DNA from: Corynebacterium occultum
GTDB taxonomy: Bacteria > Actinomycetota > Actinomycetes > Mycobacteriales > Mycobacteriaceae
Direction: 5' to 3'
Length of the DNA: 64,000 bases
NCBI RefSeq assembly: GCF_009734425.1
Contig: NZ_CP046456.1
Span: forward strand, 1 to 64,000
The notes beneath the pieces were generated by a model. That model had not been told where the DNA came from. It did not search any database and worked only from the letters and a program-made list of their open reading frames with translations. This document shows positions 1-10,576 of the stretch, one piece after another; within the stretch, counting starts at the first letter, position 1; every line of letters begins with the position of its first letter. A program made the position numbers and the translations under genes.

Positions 1-1247
1 GACGTAGTGGCCCTGGCCATCGTCCCTGCAGCGATGGTCCCGGCAGCGCGGGTGAGGTTGAACGCCATCACCGCACACACCAGCCAGGCCGCGTTCGCGG
101 TGAATACACCTGACGGCATATGCGCCAGGGCGCTGTTTTTCAGGTCCGCGTTGACCTGTTCAATGATCGCGTGTTGTCGGTGGGTTTTATCCGCGGCAAC
201 GGTATCGAGGATGTCTGGGTCGGCAGTAGTGAACACCGCATGAAACCGGTATAAATCAAACAGTCCCGGCTGGTCGATGTCTTTCTTATTCAGCTCAGGT
301 ATGCGGCGGACAACCAGCCGACCGGGGATGTGGTCAGTTTTCTTCCGTGAGGTAAACGCGGTAAAGGGGATCTCAGCGACTTCTGCGGAGGAGATCCAGC
401 GTTGGGTGCCCTCGTCGAACACGGCGTCGGTGTACTCAATGGTTTCCCAGGACGTGTCCGGAATCTGGGTGATCGCCTGTGTGATATTCGAGGTCATCCT
501 GGTCGTTACGGACACCTCCGCACCTGCCTTGATCGCGGCACTGATACTCGGATGTCCATAGTATGCAGAATCCGCGCGTAGAAGGATCTTCTGGTTGTCC
601 ATCCCCGGCACACGCCGGGTGGTGGCCACCGCATCGCCGATCAGGCGCTTGGCACCACGAGGCGACCCACATGATCCTTTTCGTAGACGTTGGCCCACGA
701 TCACTGGTGCTGAGTCTTGGGTGCTGACGGTGGCAAGCAGGGCATTAAGTCCACGAACACCGGAGTAGCCGAAGCCGGCACCTTGTTTCTTATATCCGTG
801 GACTTCGACGATCGTGTCGTCAACATCGACGAAGACGTACCCCTCGGTGGCAGGAACCAGATTCGGTGCCTGTGCTGCCAGGCCGGTCAGGAACCGGGAG
901 GCCACGGCATCAAATTGGCGCACGTGCCCGAAAGCACATGACCGGAGGAATGATCCCAGGGTCGAGGGTGCGTAGATCTGGTTAAAGATCGTGCTCATCC
1001 CACCGTGACGCAGTATATCCATATCGGCGATGGAATCAGCGCCAGCAACCATACCGGCGATCAGGGTCGTGATTTTGGCACCTGGGTTAGCACCTTTATC
1101 GGTTGGTACTGTTAACCGGTCCTCGGCCAGGGCTGTCAGGCCTGCGGTGTCGGCAAGGCGCATGATCGGAACCAGCCCTGCTGTAGAGATGAGGTTGGGG
1201 TCGTCGAAGGAAACTGACAAAGCGTTTCGGGTGTGAGATACTTGCAC
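1..1247 (-). CDS. IS1380-family transposase, partial at window edge
   Basis: The minus strand stays open from a GTG at 1247 to the first base, about 415 codons, so the C-terminus lies outside the window. The translation opens VQVSHTRNALSVSF and contains YVFVDVDDTIVEVHGYK and, later, LLRADSAYYGHPS. These match the aspartate-containing blocks of IS1380-type DDE transposases; the RADS motif is typical of the family. The frame is intact throughout what is visible. The terminal repeat upstream of the start (about 1260-1385) was not resolved. It lies just before the OpuAC-like gene and may have displaced that gene's native upstream region. The family call rests on recognised motifs, not a search. 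Confidence 0.75.
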   Translation of the reverse strand, partial: MQVSHTRNALSVSFDDPNLISTAGLVPIMRLADTAGLTALAEDRLTVPTDKGANPGAKITTLIAGMVAGADSIADMDILRHGGMSTIFNQIYAPSTLGSFLRSCAFGHVRQFDAVASRFLTGLAAQAPNLVPATEGYVFVDVDDTIVEVHGYKKQGAGFGYSGVRGLNALLATVSTQDSAPVIVGQRLRKGSCGSPRGAKRLIGDAVATTRRVPGMDNQKILLRADSAYYGHPSISAAIKAGAEVSVTTRMTSNITQAITQIPDTSWETIEYTDAVFDEGTQRWISSAEVAEIPFTAFTSRKKTDHIPGRLVVRRIPELNKKDIDQPGLFDLYRFHAVFTTADPDILDTVAADKTHRQHAIIEQVNADLKNSALAHMPSGVFTANAAWLVCAVMAFNLTRAAGTIAAGTMARATT

Positions 1248-1499
1248 CTTGGAGATGCTCTTTCTTGATATGGAATACGGACCTTAGATAAGTCGTATTA
1301 TCCCATGTCGGAAGGGCATTTCCTTTATTCCCACGCCGTTGGAAACTAAACTACATCGGTGGATCCAGGCTAAGCAGGCCGGGCCATAATGCCGACCAAG
1401 CGACGAAGAACCGGGTATTCTCAGTTCCCCACCCAACTTTGCAACAGGACCGGCGAAAGCCGGTCTGTACTCGACCGCGTCTTAAGGACCACCAGCGAC

Positions 1500-2297
1500 A
1501 TGAAGATCCACTACGGACGAATCAACGAATCCTTCCACCAGGTTGCCGCAGCTGTCGTCGAGGAGGTGTTGTTGCGACTCGGCCACGAGGTCGTGGTCCA
1601 CGAGGGCCCGCACCCGGAGATGTACCCGAAACTGGCCAGCGGGGAGCACCAGCTGTTCGCCGACGCCTGGCTGCCGGGCGGGCACGCCATGTACTGGGCC
1701 GATATCAAGGACTCGGTCACCAATGTCGCCCCACTGTACGACGACGCCAAGTTCTTCTGGGCGGTGCCCGATTACGCCGATGCCGCGATCACCTCACTGG
1801 AGGACCTCGCCCGTGAGGAAGTCGCCGACACCTTCGCCACCCGTGTCGTGCAGGGGACCGGCTCCTACGCCGGCCTGACCGTCATGGGCAACGACCTGTT
1901 GACAACCTACGGGCTCGATTCGCTGGGATGGGAACAGCCGTCCGGCGACATCGACAAGGTCATCGACACGGTGAATACGCGTATCGCAGCCCGCGAGAAC
2001 TTCGTCACCCCGCTGTGGCAGCCGATGTTCCTCAACGAGGCCCACGACCTGCGCCCGCTCACCGATCCGAAGGGAGCTTTCCCTGCCCCGGACGAGGCCT
2101 GTCTGCTCGCGCACAACGATTTCTGGGCCGAGTGCGACGAGCACACCCGCGCGGTGCTGCAACGCATCCGTTTCACCACCGCAGATGTCAACGAGATGGA
2201 CCTCTACGTTCAGCGCGACGGACTCGACATCCTGCCAGCGGTACGCCGGTGGGCCGACAACCACCCAGGCACGGTGGAGGAATGGCTGAAGGACTAG
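1500..2297 (+). CDS. OpuAC-like glycine betaine/choline-type substrate-binding protein without signal peptide
   Basis: A 265-residue protein from ATG 1500. It resembles the substrate-binding domain of OpuAC/ProX-type quaternary-amine ABC importers: the start (MKIHYGRINESFHQVAAAVV) is the usual first strand and helix, followed by the LFADAWLPGGHAMYW block. The frame is open back to 1389, but that extension (basic, PTKRRRTG) is not a signal peptide, and no lipobox is seen. It is therefore either a cytoplasmic stand-alone binding domain or a gene that lost its export signal when the neighbouring IS1380-type element arrived. No permease or ATPase gene is adjacent. The fold is fairly secure; ligand and function are not. 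Confidence 0.65.
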   Translation: MKIHYGRINESFHQVAAAVVEEVLLRLGHEVVVHEGPHPEMYPKLASGEHQLFADAWLPGGHAMYWADIKDSVTNVAPLYDDAKFFWAVPDYADAAITSLEDLAREEVADTFATRVVQGTGSYAGLTVMGNDLLTTYGLDSLGWEQPSGDIDKVIDTVNTRIAARENFVTPLWQPMFLNEAHDLRPLTDPKGAFPAPDEACLLAHNDFWAECDEHTRAVLQRIRFTTADVNEMDLYVQRDGLDILPAVRRWADNHPGTVEEWLKD

Positions 2298-2970
2298 GGG
2301 CCCGGAGAACGCCGGAGATATATTTCGGCCAGGTGAATCACTCAACTGGCCGCCTCGCCTTATAACCGTGAAGAGAACGACATACTCGCTGCGGAGCAAA
2401 CCGCATTCTCTCATCGAGGTACCCCTGTCGGACGAGGAGGGGAATTCGAAGTTTTTTTGTGTAGGAGCCCATGAGTGCGGTGTGCAGCGGTCTTCTGATG
2501 TCCGCGCAGAAGATGTTCGAAAGCGGTAGGCGCCATCGTGGTCAAAAGTCGGCCACCTGCCCCCTTAATAAGGGGAATTACGACGGCGACATCATCCCCG
2601 GTGAAGACCTCATGAGCTTCCTGATCACCGACCAGGCAGATGTTGCAGAGCTCGCCGCCAAAGAAACACCCCTCGCTTACCCTGGTGCCCGCACAGCTTC
2701 TGCCGGGCACTAGGGAGGCATCTACCCGACCCCCTGCGGTAGACAGGTCATGGCCCGGGGGTTGCTTAATTCTCGGCAGACATCTCAACCTCAACCCGTG
2801 TGCGGGCTGGGGTTGAACCCAGGTGCGACACGCCGTCGGGTCATGTCGGTGATGACCTCGTTGTGCTAGCCGCACTCCTCCGTGCCGCAAGCGGGGGAGG
2901 AACGCAGAGGCAGTCTGAGTACACCACAGGCGATGCCGACTTGTCGCTGTCCTCATGCTGCGGGCAGGAG
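2298..2970. other. Intergenic stretch without a convincing gene
   Basis: Open frames exist on both strands (for example plus 2471-2713, 80 codons, and minus 2411-2956) but none shows a recognisable domain or a good ribosome binding site. The stretch separates the OpuAC-like gene from catA and may hold degraded mobile DNA. A hairpin at 2786-2815 is listed separately. Confidence 0.4.
2786..2815. terminator. Hairpin downstream of catA
   Basis: The arms CAACCTCAACCCG and CGGGCTGGGGTTG flank a 4-base TGTG loop, with one mismatch and one G-T pair. It lies about 155 bases past the catA stop and could end catA transcription. There is no clear U tract, so a terminator role is only plausible. Confidence 0.3.
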
Positions 2971-4307
<1,337 letters not shown>

Positions 4308-5627
4308 ATGGGGATCCCCAATGAGCTCTCTGAATTGGCGCCGGTCCAACAGGCGCCCAAGCGGTGGGATGACTACATTCGCCGAGACCGGGTCCACCGG
4401 GAGCTATATACCGAAGATCGGATCTTCCAGGAGGAAATGATCAAGGTCTTCGGTCAGACCTGGGTGTACTTGGCCCACGAATCCCAGCTTCCGGAGCCTA
4501 ACTCCTTCCTTTCGGTTCGCATGGGATTGCGTCCGATCATCGTCACTAAAGACCGGAAGGGTGTTATCCACGCCGTTTTCAACCGGTGTTCACACCGTGC
4601 CGCAACGTTGTGCCGGGAGGAGTCCGGGGTAGCCAAGAGCTTTCAGTGCCCCTATCACGGCTGGACCTTCCGGAACACCGGTGAACTTGTGGGTGCTCCT
4701 TGGCCGCAGGGATACGCGGACTTCGACAAGTCTGAATTCGACCTGGGCAAGGTCAGCCGGGTGGAAACCTACCGGGGATTTATTTTCGGCACCCTCAATG
4801 AGAATGCTCCCACTCTGGAGGACCATCTCGGCAACGCCAGGCCCTGGCTGGACTACTGGATCGACCGGGCCCCTGAGGGCGAAGTGATCGTCAACAGTGG
4901 CGCTCACCGTATGGGCTATCGGGGCAACTGGAAACTCGCCTACGACAATGCCGGGGATGGATACCACCCCTCTTTCTCCCATCGCTCCCTGTTGGAGATG
5001 GCTTCTCGCCTGGGAGACAGCAAGGATATGTCCTACTTTGGCAAGACCCCCGATGATGGAGCGATGTCCATCCATTCCCTCGGTAATGGTCACAGTGTCT
5101 TGGATCAGCGACCGAACTTCGACGGGCCGGGATCCATCTGGGAAAACCAGCGCCCGCAACCCGGTCGGGAATGGTTCGAGGAGATGATCCGGGAAAAATA
5201 TCCAGACGACGCGGACCGGTTGCTCGATGTCTGCGCCGGTGCACAGATCAATCTCAGCATTTTTCCAAATCTCCTCCTCATCGGAAATCAGATCCAGGTT
5301 ATCGAGCCGTTGGCTGTGGACCGGACCCAGTTGACCTGGAACGCCACCACTATCGGCGGGGTCCCTGATGAGATCAACACGATGCGGATGCGGACTCAGG
5401 AGGACTTCCCGGCTTTTGGGGAGCCCGACGATCAGGCCAATTTTGAGGAGGTCCAACGGGGCCTTGCCGTCCCGGAGGCTGAATGGATCCTGATGAACCG
5501 TGGTCTGGATGTCGAGGACTGGCAGGAACTCAGTGAAAACGGCGTGATCAAGTCTGCAGTGACCGATGAGATTCATATGCGGAGCTACTACGGCGAATGG
5601 CTGCGACTGATGAACGGGGAGAAGTAA
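4308..5627 (+). CDS. Aniline-type Rieske dioxygenase, alpha (large) subunit
   Basis: A 439-residue ring-hydroxylating oxygenase large subunit. The Rieske [2Fe-2S] ligands are C94-x-H96 in CSHRAA and C114-x2-H117 in CPYHGW. The mononuclear iron site is D217-x2-H220-x4-H225 in GDGYHPSFSH. The C-terminal half has the usual INLSIFPNLLLIGNQ strand. Together with the glutamine-synthetase-like and amidotransferase genes downstream, this fits the AtdA3/TdnA1 group, which dioxygenates the ring of gamma-glutamylanilide or aniline to give catechol. The stop overlaps the beta-subunit start by one base (TAATG), so the two are translationally coupled. Substrate is inferred from the neighbours; a substituted aniline is equally possible. 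Confidence 0.88.
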   Translation: MGIPNELSELAPVQQAPKRWDDYIRRDRVHRELYTEDRIFQEEMIKVFGQTWVYLAHESQLPEPNSFLSVRMGLRPIIVTKDRKGVIHAVFNRCSHRAATLCREESGVAKSFQCPYHGWTFRNTGELVGAPWPQGYADFDKSEFDLGKVSRVETYRGFIFGTLNENAPTLEDHLGNARPWLDYWIDRAPEGEVIVNSGAHRMGYRGNWKLAYDNAGDGYHPSFSHRSLLEMASRLGDSKDMSYFGKTPDDGAMSIHSLGNGHSVLDQRPNFDGPGSIWENQRPQPGREWFEEMIREKYPDDADRLLDVCAGAQINLSIFPNLLLIGNQIQVIEPLAVDRTQLTWNATTIGGVPDEINTMRMRTQEDFPAFGEPDDQANFEEVQRGLAVPEAEWILMNRGLDVEDWQELSENGVIKSAVTDEIHMRSYYGEWLRLMNGEK

Positions 5628-6223
5628 TGGTGAGCAAACTCAAGAAATATGAGGATACCTCCGCCTGGTCCTACCATGTGGACAATGAATTCTACGCTGA
5701 CCTAGACCGCTTCAACCAGGTCCTCCGACAGGACTGGGCTGGCGCAGACGTCGAGACACACCGGGAAGCGGAGGCATTCCTCAACCGGGAAGCCTGGCTG
5801 ATCGACGAGGCCCGATTCAATGAGTGGCTTGAGCTGTTTTCTGCCGACTGCTTGTACTGGGTTCCCGTGATCCCAGGTGGGGGAGATCCCCGGACCCAGA
5901 TCTCCCATTCTTTTGATGACTGTCGCCGCCTAACGGACCGGGTCTACTGGCTGCGAACGGGCCTGGCCTTCAGTCAGATCCCACAGTCCCGGACTCGCCG
6001 GATTATTTCGAATATCGAAGTCCACGATGAACCCGAAAACTCCCTGCGATTCATCAGATCGAATTTCATGGTCCACGAATTTCGAGCAGGCATCGCGAAG
6101 ACCTACGCAGGGTGGACAGGCCATGCGCTCAGTGAGGGGAAGAACGGATGGGAAATCCGTCTCAAGCAGGTCAACCTCATTGACTCAGAACATATCCACG
6201 AAAACCTCACCCTGATCTTCTAA
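5627..6223 (+). CDS. Aniline-type dioxygenase, beta (small) subunit
   Basis: A 198-residue small subunit of the ring-hydroxylating dioxygenase, with the SnoaL/NTF2-like cone fold expected of the family. Recognisable blocks are EAFLNREAWLIDEARFNEWLELFSADCLYWVP, DRVYWLRTGLAFSQIPQSRTRRIISNIEV and a C-terminal strand ending NLTLIF. The start is ATG 5627, one base inside the alpha stop, with GGGGAGAAG just upstream. It probably forms an alpha3beta3 hexamer with the product of 4308-5627 and has a structural role. It corresponds to AtdA4/TdnA2. Confidence 0.88.
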   Translation: MVSKLKKYEDTSAWSYHVDNEFYADLDRFNQVLRQDWAGADVETHREAEAFLNREAWLIDEARFNEWLELFSADCLYWVPVIPGGGDPRTQISHSFDDCRRLTDRVYWLRTGLAFSQIPQSRTRRIISNIEVHDEPENSLRFIRSNFMVHEFRAGIAKTYAGWTGHALSEGKNGWEIRLKQVNLIDSEHIHENLTLIF

Positions 6224-6258
6224 GAATTTATGAACGGAAAAGGAAGGAGGCGTAACAC

Positions 6259-6537
6259 ATGACCGATCTCGATTCCGCCCTGGAGAAACTCCGGGAGCAG
6301 AATGAATTTCTCCAACGCCAGGTGCGACATCTAGAACGTGAAGTCGCCGCGATGAGACCCGTCATCGCTGAAGTTCGCAGGCTCAGAATCTGGGATTTTG
6401 CCCCCTATGAGGTATCTCCCGATGAATCGTGGCTCGCGCTGGATCGACACAGCGCCACCACCCTGATGCAGGCGCTGGCCGGCAACGACCACTGGCATCC
6501 ATGGACATCCAGCCTTGATCCGAGGCCACAGCCATGA
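6259..6537 (+). CDS. Small N-terminal coiled-coil protein within the aniline-type cluster
   Basis: A 92-residue protein with a strong ribosome binding site (GGAGG eight bases before ATG 6259). Residues 4-35 form an obvious heptad coiled coil rich in E, L, R and Q. The C-terminal half is aromatic (IWDFAPYE, HWHPWTSS) with no known domain and no transmembrane segment. The stop overlaps the amidotransferase start (ATGA), so it is a co-translated member of the operon. I do not recognise it, and it has no counterpart in the Gram-negative atd/tdn/tad clusters as I know them. It might be an assembly or adaptor factor for the ligase, amidotransferase or oxygenase; that is speculation. Confidence 0.75.
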   Translation: MTDLDSALEKLREQNEFLQRQVRHLEREVAAMRPVIAEVRRLRIWDFAPYEVSPDESWLALDRHSATTLMQALAGNDHWHPWTSSLDPRPQP

Positions 6538-7268
6538 CACCGACGCCAACGAAGCAGGTTACCCTGCTGATCACCCATAATCCCGACCCGGATATCGACC
6601 AGGTGTGTCAGATACTAGACAACCGGAAAAAGACTTGGCGCCATATTCAACCTTTCGCGGGGGATAAACTTCCAAATCTGCATGAGGTTTCCCAGGTGAT
6701 CTGCTTCGGCGGGCCATACGCGGCCTATGACCAAGACCGGTTCCCCTTTCTGCGGGAAGAGGCCCAGTTTCTGCGCGACGCCGTGGATGCTGACATCCCG
6801 GTGCTCGGAATCTGCCTTGGTTCGCAGATCCTCGCTGAGGCACTCGGTGGCACATCCCGGCCGGGTGATCACGGTTTGGAATGCGGGTTCGTCGATGTCG
6901 TCCCCGTAGCTGGTCAAGAAGACGTGGCCCACCAACTCACCGGACGATATTTTTCCTTCCACACCGACAGCATTGATTTACCCCCCGGAGCAGAATTGCT
7001 GGCAGTGTCGCAGCGGTACCCGCAAGCCTGGCGACAGGGAAGCGCGCTGGCCATCCAGTTTCACCCCGAAATGTCCGTCACAGGTATCCGAGAACTGCTC
7101 CGTATTGAAAAGGTCAAAATCCGTCAGCACGGCATCAACGTGGAAAATCTCATGGCTGAAGCGGAAAACAACCGGGCGCTTCTCCAGCAAGGGGCCGAAA
7201 AGGTCATCGGCGGCTGGATAGACCACGCCGACGCACGGGCACCGGTGCATACCGGTGAATCTCCATAG
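6534..7268 (+). CDS. Class I glutamine amidotransferase-like protein (AtdA2/TdnT type)
   Basis: A 244-residue GATase1 domain. The nucleophile elbow is GICLGSQ with Cys94, and the His177/Glu179 pair lies in FHPEM, so the triad is complete. In known aniline clusters the equivalent protein (AtdA2, TdnT) hydrolyses gamma-glutamylanilide or tunes its level while the AtdA1 ligase makes it. The start overlaps the coiled-coil gene by four bases. The 120-base gap to the ligase is the largest in this part of the run. A stand-alone GMP-synthase-like domain is the generic alternative, but context favours an aniline-pathway role. Confidence 0.8.
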   Translation: MTPTPTKQVTLLITHNPDPDIDQVCQILDNRKKTWRHIQPFAGDKLPNLHEVSQVICFGGPYAAYDQDRFPFLREEAQFLRDAVDADIPVLGICLGSQILAEALGGTSRPGDHGLECGFVDVVPVAGQEDVAHQLTGRYFSFHTDSIDLPPGAELLAVSQRYPQAWRQGSALAIQFHPEMSVTGIRELLRIEKVKIRQHGINVENLMAEAENNRALLQQGAEKVIGGWIDHADARAPVHTGESP

Positions 7269-7388
7269 CCCGGTAGCGCACTTTGTGAAGATACCCGCAC
7301 ATCAGCGCCCATCTGGCCCTCGAGCACTTCCCTCACCAACCCCCACTCTGATCCCAAAATTATCCCGTCCACATTTCAAGGAGAGATC

Positions 7389-8900
7389 ATGACCACCACA
7401 CAGACCCCCGTGTACGCCCCGAAGTTCATCGAGAAGTACGACCTCTACACCCCCGTCCAGCAGGAAGCCGCAGAGCGCAGCCTGCGACGGATCGAAACTG
7501 ATGGCATCGAGGTCATCCGCATCGTCTGGCCTGATCAGCATGGTTTGCTGCGCGGAAAGTCCCTCACCAGGGACGCCTATGCGGCCGCGCTCAAAGCCGG
7601 CAATGACATCACCATGGCTCCTTTCTTCTTCGACCCGGCCAACGCCATCGTGCTCAACCCCTTCAGCGCAGACGGTGGTTTCACCGTCGAGGGACTGCGC
7701 GGCAGCCCCAATGTGAAAATGGTCCCGGACCCGGTCACCTTCCGGGTGCTTCCCTGGGCCCCGGAAACCGCGGTGGTCATCAGCGACCTCTACATGAGCA
7801 ACGGCGAGCTCTTCCCATTCGCTCCGCGCTCCATCCTGAAGCAGTCACTGCAGAAAATGGCGGACGCCGGCTACGGATTAATCGCTGGAATCGAGATGGA
7901 ATGGTATCTCACCAAACTCATCGATAACATGCTGGAAACCGGATCTCTGGGGGCACCGGGAACCCCGGCTGATCCCCCTCGCGTGGCACCGGTTGCCCGA
8001 GGCTACAGCTACCTGCTCACCGATCACCTCGACGAAATCGACGACATCCTCCGGCCGATCCGCAAGGCCATCGAAGACATGGGGATGCCGCTTCGTTCCA
8101 TGGATGACGAGTGGGCGCCCAGCCAGGTGGAGACAACCTTCGACATCCTGGAAGCCTTGGCTGCAGCGGACGCCGCAGTACTGTTCCGCATGGCTGTCAA
8201 ACAGATCGCCAAGCGCAATGGGCATATCGCGTCCTTCATGTGCACCCCGGCCATCGAGGGCTTCTATGCCAGCGGCTGGCACCTGCACACCTCGGTGGTC
8301 GATCTTGTCACAGGAGAAAACCTCATGGTCCCGGGTGAGGGAGAGGCGCTCTCTGAGCTGGGACGCCACTATGTCGGCGGAACGCTCGCCCACGGCATCG
8401 CAGCTTCCACCTTCACCACTCCCACCATCAACGGCTACCGACGCCGCCGCCCCTACTCTCTGGCCCCAGACCGACTGACCTGGGCCATGGACAACCGAGC
8501 GTCCATGATGCGGGTTATCTCCTCACCCCACGATCAGGCCTCCCATGTGGAAAACCGGGTCGGAGACTCAGCGGCGAACCCGTATCTCTACATTGCTTCG
8601 CAGGCTGTAGCCGGCCTGGATGGAATCCTCAACCGGATTGAGCCGGGAGTCATGGCCGAGGACCCCTACGCGGAGGACGTCCCGCAACTCCCGGACACCC
8701 TGGAGGCTTCCCTCGACCTGCTGGAGAAGGACACCTTCTTCCGTAAGGAGTTCGGCGATGCCTTTATCGACTACATCGTCACGATGAAACGCAGCGAGGT
8801 CAACCGCTACAACGAGTGGTTAAGCAATAATCCGGATGCCTCCACCTATGTCAACGGTGTCACCGACTGGGAACACCGCGAGTACTTCGAGCTGTTCTAA
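7389..8900 (+). CDS. Glutamine-synthetase-like gamma-glutamylanilide synthase (AtdA1/TdnQ type)
   Basis: A 503-residue type I glutamine-synthetase-fold ligase. It has the N-terminal beta-grasp region (EVIRIVWPDQHGLLRGKSL), the glutamate/metal-site block IEMEWYLT, the HLHTSV histidine segment, and an arginine-rich phosphate/ADP block around NGYRRRRPYS with NRASMMRV. AAGGAGAG precedes ATG 7389. In aniline degraders this family joins glutamate to the aromatic amine with ATP, giving gamma-glutamylanilide as the oxygenase substrate. The cluster context supports this over true nitrogen assimilation. A role on alkylamines (IpuC type) is the alternative but fits less well beside catA. Confidence 0.85.
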   Translation: MTTTQTPVYAPKFIEKYDLYTPVQQEAAERSLRRIETDGIEVIRIVWPDQHGLLRGKSLTRDAYAAALKAGNDITMAPFFFDPANAIVLNPFSADGGFTVEGLRGSPNVKMVPDPVTFRVLPWAPETAVVISDLYMSNGELFPFAPRSILKQSLQKMADAGYGLIAGIEMEWYLTKLIDNMLETGSLGAPGTPADPPRVAPVARGYSYLLTDHLDEIDDILRPIRKAIEDMGMPLRSMDDEWAPSQVETTFDILEALAAADAAVLFRMAVKQIAKRNGHIASFMCTPAIEGFYASGWHLHTSVVDLVTGENLMVPGEGEALSELGRHYVGGTLAHGIAASTFTTPTINGYRRRRPYSLAPDRLTWAMDNRASMMRVISSPHDQASHVENRVGDSAANPYLYIASQAVAGLDGILNRIEPGVMAEDPYAEDVPQLPDTLEASLDLLEKDTFFRKEFGDAFIDYIVTMKRSEVNRYNEWLSNNPDASTYVNGVTDWEHREYFELF

Positions 8901-8973
8901 ACCCTCCCCCAGGAAGGACCGGATCCGGCAAGGTCTGGTCCTCCCGGCACCTCGAACTGAAAGTAGGCCCCTC

Positions 8974-9294
8974 ATGCCCGCCATTCGACTTCAATCCCCT
9001 GACGGACGAAGCCACACAGTGGAAGCCCGGCCAGGCGCATCCGTGATGGAAACCGCCGTGAAGCACGGTGTGCCTGGCATCGTCGCCGAATGCGGCGGTG
9101 GACTGTCCTGTGCCACCTGCCATGTGTATGTCTCTCCGGAGTTTTTGGAGAAGACGGGAATCGCGGAAGATTTCGAGGATGAAATGCTCGATGACACGGT
9201 CTCCGAACGCCAGGCCAACAGCCGTCTCTCCTGCCAGATCCGTATGACCGATGAGCTCGACGGGCTCGAAGTCACTATCGCCCCGGAGCAATAA
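8974..9294 (+). CDS. [2Fe-2S] ferredoxin of the dioxygenase system
   Basis: A 106-residue putidaredoxin/adrenodoxin-type ferredoxin. The cluster ligands are Cys40, Cys46 and Cys49 (AECGGGLSCATC) and Cys87 (RLSCQI). The frame is open further upstream, but ATG 8974 gives the normal family length. It ends one base before the reductase start (ATG 9296). It should pass electrons from the reductase to the Rieske oxygenase. The classical aniline systems use a single-polypeptide reductase (AtdA5/TdnB), so a separate vertebrate-type ferredoxin is a difference. Confidence 0.88.
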   Translation: MPAIRLQSPDGRSHTVEARPGASVMETAVKHGVPGIVAECGGGLSCATCHVYVSPEFLEKTGIAEDFEDEMLDDTVSERQANSRLSCQIRMTDELDGLEVTIAPEQ

Positions 9295-9295
9295 C

Positions 9296-10576
9296 ATGAC
9301 CACACTCACGACCGGTACCCTGATCATCGGGGGCGGTGAGGCGGCTTTACATACCGCCGTGGCCCTGCGGGCCCAAGGTTACGACGCCGGCATCATGATC
9401 GCAGCGGAAGAACCGTACTCCCCTTATCAACGCCCTCCGCTCTCTAAGGCCTTTCTGACCGGAGAGGCTGATGAATACAGCCTCCAGCTGCGGGCGGATG
9501 ACTACTACCTGGATAACCACATAGATCTCCGGACCGGCAGCCGCATCACCGAAGTGAACATCACAGCCCGCGGCCAGGGGGAGGCGGTTACCCAGGACGG
9601 GGACACCATCACCTTTGCCAAAGTCGTACTCGCAACCGGTGCCACACCTCGACACCTGACCATCCCCGGTGCCGAAGCCGAGGGTGTGGTGTATCTGCGT
9701 GACATTGACAGTGCTCGTCAGCTCAGTCGGGGACTCGGGGAGGCCCGGAAGGTGGTAGTCATCGGCGGTGGATTCATCGGCCTGGAAGCCGCCGCGGCGG
9801 CTCGGATGAGGGGCATAGAAGTCACCATCCTGGAAGCTGGAGAGTGCCTCCTTGGCCGGGTGGCGGCTCCCCCCATCTCGGAGTTTTACCGGCAGGCGCA
9901 CGAAAACCGCGGCGCCACCGTCATGACCGGAGCAGCGGTAACCGAGATTGCCGTCGGCGAGGAAGGCGAGGTCACCGGAGTTATTCTGGCTGATGGGCAG
10001 GAAATCCCCGCTGATCTGGTTGTGGTGGGAATCGGTGTGATCCCCAACACCGCCTTAGCGCAGCAGCTCAACCTTGAGTGCCAACGAGGCATCCTCGTCG
10101 ACCACGCGGGGCGAACCAGGCACCCAGATATTTATGCCGCAGGTGATTGCACCCAGCAACCTCACCCTTCCCTGCCGGGAGAAGTGGTGTGTGTGGAATC
10201 GGTGCAAAACGCGGCAGCCCAGGGAAAGATTGTCGCTGCCTCTATCGTGGGCAATTCCTTGCCTGCCCCCCAAGTTCCCTGGTTCTGGTCAGATCAAGGA
10301 GATCTCAAGCTACAGATTGCCGGTCTATCCCACGGGTATGACGACTATGTTCTCCGAGGCGACCCGGCCACCGAATGCTTCTCCCTCCTGTACTACCGCG
10401 GAAATCGTCTGATTGCTGTCGACGCCATTAATCAGTCGCATGACTTCATGGCAGTGCGAAGAGCGCTGAGCAAGAACGCCACCATTGATCCCGAACGAGC
10501 CGGTGACACCACCGTCGCGCTCAAGACCCTCATCCAGGATGACCATGTACAAAATCGGAATACCGTCTCGGCTTAG
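9296..10576 (+). CDS. NAD(P)H:ferredoxin oxidoreductase (FAD)
   Basis: A 426-residue pyridine-nucleotide-disulfide-fold reductase of the putidaredoxin-reductase type. An FAD-binding IIGGGEAALHT is at the N-terminus, a second Rossmann glycine motif (VIGGGFIGLEAA) lies near residue 160, and YAAGDC near residue 285 closes the FAD site. The C-terminal domain contains the FWSDQ block typical of ferredoxin reductases. It pairs with the ferredoxin immediately upstream. Its last 32 bases overlap the PuuD-like gene. Confidence 0.87.
   Translation: MTTLTTGTLIIGGGEAALHTAVALRAQGYDAGIMIAAEEPYSPYQRPPLSKAFLTGEADEYSLQLRADDYYLDNHIDLRTGSRITEVNITARGQGEAVTQDGDTITFAKVVLATGATPRHLTIPGAEAEGVVYLRDIDSARQLSRGLGEARKVVVIGGGFIGLEAAAAARMRGIEVTILEAGECLLGRVAAPPISEFYRQAHENRGATVMTGAAVTEIAVGEEGEVTGVILADGQEIPADLVVVGIGVIPNTALAQQLNLECQRGILVDHAGRTRHPDIYAAGDCTQQPHPSLPGEVVCVESVQNAAAQGKIVAASIVGNSLPAPQVPWFWSDQGDLKLQIAGLSHGYDDYVLRGDPATECFSLLYYRGNRLIAVDAINQSHDFMAVRRALSKNATIDPERAGDTTVALKTLIQDDHVQNRNTVSA

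Noticed and set aside
2471..2713. 80-codon plus-strand frame downstream of the OpuAC-like gene
   Set aside because: No domain, and composition does not separate it from the other frames. Left as part of the gene-free stretch.
4590..5576. Minus-strand open frame of 328 codons
   Set aside because: Antisense to the Rieske alpha subunit; no recognisable domain and no ribosome binding site.
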